DNA of 51,601 nucleotides, from contig JAOZSV010000004.1 of assembly GCA_029939505.1 (NCBI GenBank), forward strand, positions 1 through 51,601, written 5' to 3'. Shown piece by piece: positions 1-8,446 of the stretch. Position numbers and translations under genes: made by a program. The stretch's first letter is position 1; the number at the start of each line of letters is the position of its first letter. Source of the DNA: Thiotrichaceae bacterium. GTDB lineage: Bacteria > Pseudomonadota > Gammaproteobacteria > Beggiatoales > Beggiatoaceae. The notes below the pieces were generated by a model. That model searched no databases. It saw only the letters and a list, made by a program, of their open reading frames with translations, and was not told the origin of the DNA.

Positions 1-157
1 AACGTCTTTTTGTTGCCCACCGAACGTTGTTGCCGGCCCCAAAATATGTCACACCATCAGTGGTGAGCAATAAAAACACATTGCCCACCCTACGACTGTA
101 CCTAGGGCGTTGCCCTAGGCTGTAATAATTCGCCCCGTTGGGGCTAGGAATTAGCAT
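1..157. repeat. Family A and B repeats at window edge
   Basis: Positions 1-93 hold degenerate family A arms (TTGTTGCCCACC and TTGCCCACCCTAC). A family B pair follows: CCTAGGGC-GTTG-CCCTAGG at 101-119 and GCCCCGTTGGGGC at 132-144. No gene is visible before 222. Confidence 0.8.
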
Positions 158-221
158 TTGAAAATTTATGTGTGTTTTTTTTCCAATTTCTTTCCCGTTG
201 TACCCATTCCCTTTTAATAAA

Positions 222-980
222 ATGAGTATAAATACATTGGCATTACACAAAGCGGGAATAGAAATCGACAACCGCTGGTTAATGCAAGACGCTTCATTAA
301 CGCTATTATCTGGGCAATTAACGGCGTTTATTGGGCAAAATGGTGCCGGTAAAACTACGTTGCTCCGATTATTAGCGGGACTCTGGCAACCGACGGTGGG
401 TTTGGTGACGCTGAATGGGCGCGAATTGCAGCAACACCTCGCTTTTGTACCTCAAAACAGCCAGATTGATTTTGCCTTTACCGTAAAAGCTATCATTACA
501 ATGGGACGTAATCCGCACCTTGGACGCTTTCAGCATGAAACCGAATATGATCATCTATGCGTAGAGCAAGCCATGATAAAAACGGATGTGGCTCACCTTG
601 CTAATCGGCTAGTGACTGAACTCTCCGGCGGGGAATGGCAACGGGTTGTGATCGCCCGCAGCCTTGCCACGGAAGCCAATATTATTTTATTAGATGAACC
701 CACCGCCAGTCTCGACGTGGGTCATTCTCTTGAAGTCCTTGATTTATTAAAAGAATTAGCTAAAGAAGGCAAAACGGTGGCATTTTCTATGCATGATATT
801 AATACAGCAGCGCGCTATGCTAATAAAATCGTGCTGGTGCATCAAGGTGGCATTGTTGATAGCGGCAAACCTGAAAAAGTGTTGACGGATGAGGCGATTA
901 GTGATGTTTTTGGAGTGAGTGTGGAAAGGGTGGCGGTTTCTACGGGGGAAACCATTTTATTTTTTTATTCAAATTATTAA
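222..980 (+). CDS. ABC transporter ATP-binding protein, FeCo/vitamin B12 type
   Basis: This is the ATPase of an iron-siderophore, haem or vitamin B12 importer. It would hydrolyse ATP at the cytoplasmic face to drive a BtuC/FecD-like permease, which is not in the window. In 252 residues I see Walker A GQNGAGKT (38-45), the Q-loop at Gln78, signature LSGGE (134-138), Walker B IILLDEP (154-160) and switch His191, so it looks catalytically intact. ATG 222 was preferred to an in-frame start at 168 because the extra 18 residues are a Phe/Pro-rich run encoded next to repeat DNA. The stop lies 12 bp before a cobalamin adenosyltransferase gene, which favours corrinoid as substrate (BtuD-like). A haem transporter ATPase (HmuV-like) is the main alternative. 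Confidence 0.88.
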   Translation: MSINTLALHKAGIEIDNRWLMQDASLTLLSGQLTAFIGQNGAGKTTLLRLLAGLWQPTVGLVTLNGRELQQHLAFVPQNSQIDFAFTVKAIITMGRNPHLGRFQHETEYDHLCVEQAMIKTDVAHLANRLVTELSGGEWQRVVIARSLATEANIILLDEPTASLDVGHSLEVLDLLKELAKEGKTVAFSMHDINTAARYANKIVLVHQGGIVDSGKPEKVLTDEAISDVFGVSVERVAVSTGETILFFYSNY

Positions 981-992
981 GCAGGAGCAATT

Positions 993-1570
993 ATGGCAAG
1001 TATTTCAACCAAACGCGTTGATGCTGGACAAACTAGCCTTATCGGTGGTTTCGTGTTCCTAAAAGTAGTTTGCGTGTTGAAGCCGGTGGGACAGTTGACG
1101 AACTGAATGCCGTTACGGGCTTTGCCCGTTCAATCTGCGAAGATACTGAAGTGTGTGAACTCGTCAAAGTCATTCAACGTGAATTATTTACCGTTGGCTC
1201 ATCATTGGCGACACTGCCTAATGGTAAAAAATTACCGCCCAAAATCACTGATGAAATGGTTGATGTGCTCACTGAGCATGTTCATCGTATAGAAAGTATT
1301 GAAGGCCTGTTATTTGATTGGTCGTTACCGGGGGAACACACGGTTTCAGCGGCCTTTGATATGGCGCGTACCGTTTGCCGTCGCGCTGAGCGTCATATTG
1401 TCCATTTGATCGAGTCAGGCGAACAAATCGATTCAAACATTTTGCCTTACATCAGCCGCTTGTCAGATATGTTGTGGTTACTGGGTCGTTTGGTTGAATT
1501 ACGGGCAGGAGTGGATGCCGGCTTACGCGATGATACAAATAAAAAGGCGCGTTGGTCACGCGCTTGGTAA
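993..1570 (+). pseudogene. PduO-type ATP:cob(I)alamin adenosyltransferase, frameshifted
   Basis: The family transfers adenosyl from ATP to cob(I)alamin to make coenzyme B12. An ATG at 993 with GGAG just upstream opens MASISTKRVDAGQTSLIGG, the expected N-terminus with the ATP-binding start of the fold. Near 1045-1050 the frame is lost. Family sequence resumes one base earlier in register as SSLRVEAGGTVDELNAV and runs to 1570. This fits a single missing base. The rest is well conserved: VGSSLATLP, CRRAERHIV (the Arg-Arg-Ala-Glu-Arg motif) and YISRLSDMLWLLGR. It follows the ABC ATPase by 12 bp, probably as one corrinoid operon. It could be a real recent mutation or a sequencing/assembly error in one base. 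The high conservation after the shift favours a recent event. Confidence 0.87.
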
Positions 1571-2281
1571 GACCTCCTATCAATTGTCGCTGGTCAAATT
1601 GGAAGCCTTAGCAATAATGCTCGGAACACTTTTTGCATGACTTATCGCTGTTCAGATAAATAATTAGGTTGGCTTCATTACGCCTTTAGGCGATGTCTCT
1701 GATCAATGGTATAGATATGCAGAGGCTCTTGCAAAACGGGTAATAGGTCATCATAGCTTTTGTCTAGGCGTTTGTCGGATTTCGTGAGCTAACATATTGA
1801 TTGTATTGGTTTATGATTCACAATTCATTCTAAGGCGGTTGCAGAATGACCACTTTTTTATGGTCTCTCCCTTAACACCTATCAGTTTGTAAAAAAGGCT
1901 ATTTTTCGAGTGTGACCTCCATTTGATGTAGATTAGGTGGGCAACAAAAAGACGTTGCCCACCCTACGAACTGGAGTCCAAACTTTAGTTTGTGCATATC
2001 AAACTAAAATCGTCGATTGGACTCCGTCACCCACATTGCTCAGTTTTTTGAGCGCAAGCCTATTAGCTTGATAATTTGGTAGTCCTGTAAAAGTAGTGAT
2101 GGTGTTCAAACGGATACTATCCCGGCAAGGGATAGCATCCGTCAAATCGCTACATGTTTAGGACTACCGATAATTTATTAATAACCTGTTTATTTATAAG
2201 CTATTTTACCTACGAGGTTCGGAAAACCATTTTCGCTTTCAAAGTTGGTTAGTTGACTTAAAATGTATTGGTAATGATCCC
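1571..2281. repeat. Intergenic repeat block (families A, I, C)
   Basis: No gene is seen. A family A hairpin lies at 1937-1967, preceded by the outer arm GAGTGTGACCTCC (1908-1920) that flanks other A copies. A family I inverted pair spans 1973-2025 (GGAGTCCAAACTTTAG ... ATTGGACTCC). A family C hairpin at 2111-2143 is itself bracketed by inverted GGTAGTCCTGTAAA (from about 2079) and TTTAGGACTACC (about 2157-2168). The stretch 1571-1900 shows nothing recognisable. Confidence 0.75.
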
Positions 2282-2863
2282 ATGAAAAAGCGTCTCAGAT
2301 GGGGTAGTACGCTCATTGGTATGACCTTATGTATTGCGACATGGCAATTCAGCCAAGGCAAAGGGCTCTATTTCCAAGCTTGGTTAGCACAGGGTTTGCT
2401 GCACACGGCTTGGGTACGTACTCAAGCCAGTGGTCATCAAGTCAAACCTTGGCCTTGGGCAAACACTTGGCCCCTTGCACGTTTATTAGTGCCCCGCTTA
2501 AGCGTGAAGCAAGTAGTCCTTTCCCATACCAACGATGGCATGTCCGCTTTCGCACTCGGGCATTTGGACAATAGCGTTCTGCCCGGTGAATTGGGCAATA
2601 GTGTCCTCAATGTGCGTTATGGTACCTATTTTGGTTTTTTGAAGGCATTAGAGTTGGGCGACATGTTGGTGCTGGAATCCCTACGCAGTGGGCGCTGGCA
2701 CTATCAGGTTTCAGCCATTTATATTGTTGATAAAACGGACACCCTTTTGGTTGAACCGAGTTTGAATCGGCGTTTAACCTTAGTGAGTTGCTATCTTTGT
2801 ACTGAAGAAAAAGATAGACGACGTTATGTTGTGGTTGCCGATGAAGTTGAGACAATGGCATGA
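2282..2863 (+). CDS. Class GN sortase-like protein lacking the catalytic His
   Basis: Class GN sortases of Gram-negative bacteria are membrane-anchored transpeptidases that usually act on one vWA/VIT-containing target. This 193-residue protein has a membrane segment at about 8-26 and the family motifs RPWPWADTW-like VKPWPWANTW (54-63), VPRLSV (70-75) and LPGELGNSVL (100-109). The Cys is present in LVSCY (Cys170) and the Arg in RRYVVVA (Arg180/181). The family's AGHRDTH stretch is NVRYGTY here (110-116), so the position of the essential His is Arg112 and the second His is Tyr116. No sortase target gene lies in the window. It may be an inactive or repurposed sortase. The ATG at 2282 has no strong Shine-Dalgarno sequence. 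Confidence 0.85.
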   Translation: MKKRLRWGSTLIGMTLCIATWQFSQGKGLYFQAWLAQGLLHTAWVRTQASGHQVKPWPWANTWPLARLLVPRLSVKQVVLSHTNDGMSAFALGHLDNSVLPGELGNSVLNVRYGTYFGFLKALELGDMLVLESLRSGRWHYQVSAIYIVDKTDTLLVEPSLNRRLTLVSCYLCTEEKDRRRYVVVADEVETMA

Positions 2864-2875
2864 ATTTATTGATTG

Positions 2876-2896
2876 TTGTCAATTGTCAATTGTCAA
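2876..2896. repeat. Heptamer tandem repeat TTGTCAA x3
   Basis: Three perfect copies of a 7-bp unit sit between the convergent sortase and DUF945 genes. The complementary strand supplies the last codons and TGA stop of the DUF945 gene. Confidence 0.8.
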
Positions 2897-4216
2897 AGCG
2901 GTTATCGGTAACCGTTGTCCATTCACTTGTAATACACCTGCCTGCAATTGCATACGGGTGTAATAGTAGTCAGGCTTATTCTTGGCAGGCACCAAAATTC
3001 CTTGAACTAACCATGTTTTTAGGTGTTGTCTTATTTTATGCTGTGCTGCGGGTGTGATTCCCGGCAAAGTTTCTTCGGTGAGTTGCTGGAACAAAGATTG
3101 AGGAATGTGCATTTCCAGTTGTGCATTCAGGGCATTGATAAGCAAAGACGGATTGAATAAAGCAAAAACAATCCCCTCAAACGCTTCAATTTTAATCCGC
3201 AGATCACCCTGTAATTCACCCTTTGGCGTGTTAAAATGCAAGTGAGTCATCGCAAATTCGGGCGCGTTTTTTAATAACGCCATGCCATCTGACATTAATC
3301 GATACATCGCCATGTTACCCCCCCCATTTGGGGATGACAATCTTTGATGATGTATTTTTACCAACGTGTTTTTGATACGTTGCAAAGTCGGCGCATGCAA
3401 ATGACGTAGTTCAAAATCACCATAAATAGGCCCATAGTGCTCAGTCCCGACGTGTATTTGCTGCAAATTCGTGTTTACCGCTATTCTCAAATTTTCGTCA
3501 ATGACGTGATTCGAGCCATGCAGCTTAATCCCTTCTAATTTCACCGGTAGCATTTGAAAACCCGTTAGTTGCATATCTGCAATACTGAGACTACCTTCAT
3601 TTGGTATGAAATCCGCGCCCGGCTGCGTCAAAACATTGAATTGAGCATTTTGTATGACCATGCGACCTTGAGGGGTGTTTAATTGCACTTGTGGGCTGTG
3701 CATTTCCGCTTCTACGGTGGCGAAGTTGTGCTTAACGTACACACTGCCCTGTAAACCTTGCCATTGCAGATGAACGTTATTGTTTTTAATCGTTAATGCT
3801 GGCATGGTTAGTGTGCTGAGACTATCGCCATTAGTCTGCACTGCCGTCCGCACTTCTAGTAGTGCCGCTTCAACTTCAGTTGATTTAGCACTGCTTAAAG
3901 GGGCAGTGTGCAAGGTGGTACGAACTAAAGTCGATTGTATTGGCACAAATCCATGCTCAATTTCATGTAGTAAGACAAAACGCTCATTGGGCGCGGGTTC
4001 AAAGGTTGCCGGCGTATCAAAAGTGGATACTGCATAAGAGCGAAACCAACCTCGCTGATAGGTATTTTCTACCGGTTTGAGGTTCATTGCAGAATAAAAG
4101 GTTTGGTTGAATTGAGCCAAGTGTTGTTCCGCTTCACCGCCCGCCCAATAAGGAATGGTCATTATCGCTGCGAGTATGAGGAGTATAATAAACAAAAAGA
4201 ATAGCCGTTTGTTCAT
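2879..4216 (-). CDS. DUF945 (YdgA-like) family protein
   Basis: This is a 445-residue protein of the DUF945/YdgA family, whose function is not established. It has an N-terminal membrane anchor at about residues 4-24 followed by a long, beta-rich periplasmic region. Features typical of the family are the QRGWFRSYAVST stretch after the anchor, alternating LQWQGLQGSVYV-type strands and the C-terminal LPITALTIDN end. ATG at 4216 starts MNKRLFF. An upstream in-frame start at 4270 would add 18 residues before the anchor and is less likely. The stop lies in the heptamer repeat at 2876-2896. The gene converges on the sortase gene with a 15-bp gap. No operon partner is seen. Confidence 0.85.
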   Translation of the reverse strand: MNKRLFFLFIILLILAAIMTIPYWAGGEAEQHLAQFNQTFYSAMNLKPVENTYQRGWFRSYAVSTFDTPATFEPAPNERFVLLHEIEHGFVPIQSTLVRTTLHTAPLSSAKSTEVEAALLEVRTAVQTNGDSLSTLTMPALTIKNNNVHLQWQGLQGSVYVKHNFATVEAEMHSPQVQLNTPQGRMVIQNAQFNVLTQPGADFIPNEGSLSIADMQLTGFQMLPVKLEGIKLHGSNHVIDENLRIAVNTNLQQIHVGTEHYGPIYGDFELRHLHAPTLQRIKNTLVKIHHQRLSSPNGGGNMAMYRLMSDGMALLKNAPEFAMTHLHFNTPKGELQGDLRIKIEAFEGIVFALFNPSLLINALNAQLEMHIPQSLFQQLTEETLPGITPAAQHKIRQHLKTWLVQGILVPAKNKPDYYYTRMQLQAGVLQVNGQRLPITALTIDN

Positions 4217-4270
4217 AGTGTTGTTTAATGGGTAATGGGCGCTATGCAAAAGTTGACAGCATCGCTCCAA

Positions 4271-4616
4271 CTTTCGCGACGATTGGGTAATGGGTGAAAT
4301 AAGTCATTATACCAATTACTAACGCAGATTTTGCGGATTACGTCGGTTACGCAGATTACTGTGCTTTAAAAATCCAAATGGTTTTCCAAGCGGTTTTTGT
4401 TCAAATTACTTTCTAAATCAACTTGTTATTAACGAATGAGAAATGGTTTATGAAATATTCGCCACCTTTTGTTCGCTATTTTTGAACCATGCCATTTATT
4501 TTTATCATCTTATTAAAGAACTCAAAAATAGCCTCTTACCTATTACTCGACTCGCAAGTTTTTAGTCTGACAATAAGAACTCCAATGCGATTGCATATGA
4601 ACAGATTAAAACCGTT
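4271..4616. other. AT-rich intergenic stretch, nothing recognised
   Basis: I see no gene. It holds a short degenerate duplication around ACGCAGATT (4323-4361) and otherwise unstructured AT-rich DNA. Confidence 0.5.
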
Positions 4617-4839
4617 AACGACAAGGATTGTATATAACAAAGGATTGGTGAGCGAGCTGTCTGGTTGAAATCCACATCTCTTAGGTTGTTGAATTTGCCC
4701 AAACATTTTATATCGATGCGGATTGGTGAGTTTGTTGTTTGGTTGAAATCCACATCTCTTAGGTTGTTGAATTTGCCCAAACAGACACTTGTCGTTATAG
4801 GTTTTTTAAATCCTTTTTTATATACAATCCTTGTAGTTT
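4617..4839. repeat. Family D inverted pair enclosing a 78-bp tandem repeat
   Basis: The left arm carries CGACAAGGATTGTATATAAC (from 4617). The right arm carries the inverse, TATACAATCCTTGTAG (about 4820-4836). Between them a unit starting GGATTGGTGAG repeats with 78-bp spacing (4642 and 4720), ending GAATTTGCCCAAAC each time. Since 78 is a multiple of 3 it leaves an open but meaningless minus-strand frame. Confidence 0.75.
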
Positions 4840-4980
4840 AGTTTTAGAAAAAACTTGTGAGTCGAGTATTACCAATGATCAGTCAATGAGACTAGACTTA
4901 CCATTGTCATTGTGAGTTTGTTTCTCTCGGTTTTCATACAAAAAACGCAGTTTTTCGTCGTAAATATTAATTACAATTAC

Positions 4981-5099
4981 ATTTTCCACCGGTTGCACCT
5001 GTGGCTATTCATATTCAACCCCTTCGGGGTTGGCGCGTCGGGCACATTTTCCACCGGTTGCACTAAAGCTATTCACATTCAACCCCTTCGGGGTTGGCA
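4981..5099. repeat. 65-bp tandem repeat with GGGGTTG hairpins
   Basis: ATTTTCCACCGGTTGCAC starts at 4981 and again at 5046. Each copy ends with TATTCA-ATTCAACCCC-TTC-GGGGTTGG, a small stem-loop that also occurs near 18290 and 18610. Confidence 0.75.
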
Positions 5100-5101
5100 C
5101 T

Positions 5102-5132
5102 TTGATAAGGTATCAACAAAATCCGTTATAAT
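5102..5132 (+). promoter_or_regulatory. Possible sigma-70 promoter for DUF484 gene
   Basis: TTGATA (5102-5107) and a perfect TATAAT (5127-5132) lie 46 bp before the ATG at 5179. The 19-bp spacer is longer than ideal, so this is tentative. Confidence 0.35.
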
Positions 5133-5178
5133 CAGTATTTGGCAACCCTGGTATTTAAATCCAAAACGGTGTAACAAT

Positions 5179-5889
5179 ATGACTTTAAAGAAGAAACAAC
5201 TAAAAAACTGGCAACAGATTGAAGAACCCACGGAAAAAGCCATCGCTGAGTATCTACAGCGACATCCTGACTTTTTTTCCCGTCATAAAGATTTATTAGC
5301 CAAATTGGAAATTCCTCACGACAGTGACGAAGCAGTCTCATTGCAGGAACGAAAATTGGCAGTCTTACGTGAAGAAAATCAGCAATTGCAGCGCAAACTG
5401 GGAGAGTTGGTTGTTATTGCTCAGCAAAATGAACAACTCAATCAGCGTGTCCAACGCTTAGTCGCAGCCCTCACGAATGTCGACGGGGTAGATGAGTTTT
5501 TTCATACTTTATACAGCATGTTATGCAATGAATTTAACACAGATACGGTGGTTATGCGGTGTTTTGAAGTGCCCCACTCTTCCGTAGCTGCAGAGCGTCA
5601 GGAATTTGTTGAATATGATGCTCAAATCTTTACTTTGTTTGAAAGTTTGCTGGAAAACAACAAACCCATCTGTGGAGAATTATCGCCAGAGCAAATTGAA
5701 TATCTATTTTCTAATAGTCAAATTGCCTCAGCGGCATTAATTCCATTAGGCACGCCGGAACCACAAGGATTATTAGCGATGGGTAGTCACGATGCTTCGC
5801 GCTTTCATGCGGACATGGGTACCGATTTTCTCACATACTTAGGCAAAATAGTCAGCCATTTACTAAGAATATGGGTACGGCCTTTATAA
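5179..5889 (+). CDS. DUF484 family protein (GAF-like)
   Basis: This 236-residue protein belongs to DUF484, small cytoplasmic proteins with a GAF-like fold and no firm function, usually found beside dapF and xerC in gammaproteobacteria. Neither neighbour is present here. Visible family features are the N-terminal AIAEYLQRHPDFFSRH motif (about residues 22-37), a coiled-coil SLQERKLAVLREENQQLQRK (about 54-75), and a C-terminal GAF-like half with SAALIPLGTPEPQGLLAMGS. ATG 5179 was chosen because the 89 in-frame codons upstream translate repeat DNA. Length matches the family. It stands alone between repeat blocks. Confidence 0.87.
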   Translation: MTLKKKQLKNWQQIEEPTEKAIAEYLQRHPDFFSRHKDLLAKLEIPHDSDEAVSLQERKLAVLREENQQLQRKLGELVVIAQQNEQLNQRVQRLVAALTNVDGVDEFFHTLYSMLCNEFNTDTVVMRCFEVPHSSVAAERQEFVEYDAQIFTLFESLLENNKPICGELSPEQIEYLFSNSQIASAALIPLGTPEPQGLLAMGSHDASRFHADMGTDFLTYLGKIVSHLLRIWVRPL

Positions 5890-6576
5890 GCTATTAATGA
5901 ATTATTTATTTTCTGTTTTTAACGCTCCGCGAGGAAATGCTTTCTTTGACGCGGGGCCTCAAGTCATCATGGCACGGACAGAAATCCAATCATAAAATAA
6001 GTTTGCTTTGTTGATAACGATGGATTATGATACGCTTCACTCATTGCCCTCATATTTATAGTTTTTCTTCAACCGTAAAGCGTTTCCAAAACCTTGAAGG
6101 TTTCGTTACTCATCTTCAGTAAAAAACCGTAAAGCGTTTCCAAAACCTTGAAGGTTTCGTTACTCATCTTGACAAGATAGGAGTACAAGGCGAACCTTGT
6201 ACGAAACCGGGCGCGATGATATAGGAGTACAAGGCGAACCTGGTACGAAACCGGGCGCGATTTTAAAGGAGTACAAGGCGAACCTGGTACGAAACCGGGC
6301 GTGATGAGATAGGAGTACAAGGCGAACCTGGTACGAAAAAATAGCGTGATGATTGAAATGTCACGTTGTAAAGTTAATTTGTCTAGTGACAAACGGATTT
6401 GGGGGAAGCCCGTGTTCGTGACTTTAAGTACTGAAGCATAAATTTTGAGGTATTTTAAAAGAATCATGTAGGGGGCCGGCAAAGTCTTTTATTGCCCACC
6501 ATCTTCTGGAAAAAGGTGGGCAACAAAAAGAAGTTGCCCACCCTACAATGATACGCACTAACATAAGGAGACGCTT
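5890..6576. repeat. Intergenic repeat block (families G, E, A)
   Basis: No gene is seen. Two family G copies (AACCGTAAAGCGTTTCC) start at about 6070 and 6127. Then a 44-bp tandem array of family E begins at 6179, 6223, 6267 and 6311. A family A pair ends the block at 6481-6546. A 45-bp stretch at about 6424-6468 (ACTGAAGCATAAATTTTG) recurs at 35021. Confidence 0.8.
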
Positions 6577-8229
6577 ATGACATCTTTCTTAAAATGTTCT
6601 GTTGCCAGACTGATACATGTCGGTATCCTGCTGACCATCATTGGCTCACCAGCCGTTTGGGGGGCACAAACCATCGATCTGGTTTTCACCTACGGCTCTG
6701 AAAAACAAAAATGGCTCGCGGACGTGACGACCCAATTTAATCAACACCGCTTTAGAACCAGATCGGGCAAGCAAATTCAGGTACAAGCGATCCCGATGGG
6801 CTCTGGGAAAGCCATACAGGAAATTGCGTCGGGTGAACGCAAAGCCCATTTAACGAGTCCCGCCTCGGCGGCCTTTATCGAGCTTGGTAACGCAGAATCA
6901 CGAACAAAACACGGTAAACAGCTGGTTGGGCCAACCAAAAATCTTGTGCTTTCCCCGGTGGTGATTGCAATGTGGAAACCAATGGCCGAAGCCTTGGGTT
7001 GGGGGGAAGAACCTATCGGCTGGGCCGAAGTGTTGAATATGACTGATCATCCTGATGGCTGGGCAGCTTATGACTACCCTGAATGGGGCCAATTCAAATT
7101 TGGTCACACCCATCCAAAACATAGCAATACGGGGTTGCTTTCGCTTTTAGCAGAAGTTTATGCGGGTGCTGGTAAAACCAAGAGACTAACACTGTCCGAT
7201 GTCAATAACCCCGACACTCATCATTATGTCCAAGCCATTGAAAAAGCGGTTGTTCATTATGGGAGTTCCACCGGTTTCTTTGGGCGAAAAATGTTTGCCA
7301 ATGGCCCAGAATTTCTGAGTGCGGCGGTGCTGTATGAAAATATGGTGATTGAGTCTTATAGCTCCAAATATGATTTGCCGTTTCCGATTGTCGCGGTTTA
7401 TCCAAAAGAAGGGACTTTCTGGAGCGATCATCCAGTGGGCATTGTTGAACGTAGCTGGGTGACGGCCGAACATCGGAAAGCCGCTGAAATTTACATCAAC
7501 TACTTGTTGGCAAAACCCCAACAAGAAAAGGCCATGAGTTATGGTTTTCGTCCCGCCAACACGCGCATTCCGCTGGCAGCACCGTTTGATGCCGCTCATG
7601 GCGTTGATCCTGATGAACCTAACACGCTGTTAAAAGTGCCTTCGGCGGAAATCATCAATGCGATTTTAGCCCTGTGGCAGGCGCGTAAAAAACCTGCCAA
7701 TATCGTGTTGGTCATAGATATTTCGGGCAGCATGAAAGGCCAGAAAATCAACAATGCGCGTAAAGGTGCGTTGGAAATGCTTGCTGTCATGGGAGATGCA
7801 GATACGTTTTCAATGCTGGCCTTTAATAATCGTATTATGTGGCCCGTTAAAGGCATCTCTCTTGAAACCAAGCGTAAAAGGGCGGAACGGAAGATTAAAA
7901 CGTGGTTCGCGGCAGGTGGGACAGCCCTTTATGATGCTATTGCTGATGCACATCAGTATCTTAGCGACAATCCTACCCCGGATATGATAGCCGCGCTGGT
8001 GGTACTCAGTGACGGTGAAGACACTTCCAGCCGGTTGAAACTGGATAAATTGCTGAACTAGATCAAATTGCATGAAACCAACATGATTCGGGTATTTCCA
8101 ATTGGCTACGGTAAAGGTGCCAATGAAAACGTGCTGAAAAGCATTGCCGATGCAACTCACACTAAGGCTTATAAGGGTGAAGTCAAAGACATTAAGCAGA
8201 TATTCGCGGAGATTGCTACTTTTTTCTAA
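6577..8229 (+). pseudogene. Secreted solute-binding/vWA fusion with in-frame amber codon
   Basis: The N-terminal signal peptide (cleavage after about residue 29, VWGA) is followed by a periplasmic solute-binding domain (about 32-340; TYGSEKQKWL, NTGLLSLLAEVYAGAG). A von Willebrand A domain starts at about 375. Its metal site is complete: DISGS (381-385), Thr449 in GGTALYD and Asp479 in LSDGED. Translation stops at TAG 8059-8061 after 494 codons. The same frame then continues for 55 codons (VFPIGYGKGANENVLKSIA ...), exactly the vWA C-terminal strand and helix, to TAA at 8227-8229. The stop therefore cuts off the end of the vWA fold; a CAG-to-TAG change would explain it. The start ATG has AAGGAG upstream. 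Family members are presumed extracytoplasmic ligand or adhesion proteins; the ligand is unknown. It may be recently inactivated, or expressed as a truncated form. Confidence 0.85.
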
Positions 8230-8295
8230 CCCCGATCCAACTCATGCAGGATCATTTCCATATCCATACCACCCCGAAATCCGATTGCTTTCAAC

Positions 8296-8410
8296 GAGTG
8301 TGAGCTCGATTTGATGTCACGTTAGTAGGGTGGGCAACAAAAAGACGTTGCCGGCCCCCTACATTAGCTAAATGAAGGTCACACTCCTTTCAACAATCGG
8401 ATTTCTTTAA
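8296..8410. repeat. Family A element within larger inverted repeat
   Basis: AAATCCGATTGCTTTCAAC with GAGTGTGAGCTC on the left (from about 8276) and AGGTCACACTCC with CAACAATCGGATTT on the right (to about 8405) are inverted arms around a family A hairpin at 8327-8362. The same outer arm occurs at 1908 and at 20085-20105. Confidence 0.75.
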
Positions 8411-8446
8411 CTTCAATCAGATTTAGCTTTGGAAATATATGGGTAA

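Noticed and set aside
4562-4780. Minus-strand 72-codon frame with repeated GKFNNLRDVDFNQT
   Set aside because: Product of the 78-bp tandem repeat, again a multiple of 3.
4912-5178. N-terminal extension of the DUF484 protein
   Set aside because: The 89 extra codons translate the 65-bp tandem repeat; the family start is at ATG 5179.
6179-6354. CRISPR array
   Set aside because: Units of 44-45 bp here and at 19861 are contiguous tandem repeats without unique spacers, and there are no cas genes.
6069-6482. Minus-strand 137-codon frame over the family E/G arrays
   Set aside because: Repeat-derived sequence only; no family resemblance, no start signal.
8059-8061. Pyrrolysine or programmed read-through at the TAG
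   Set aside because: No Pyl genes or read-through signal visible; a point mutation or sequencing error is simpler.
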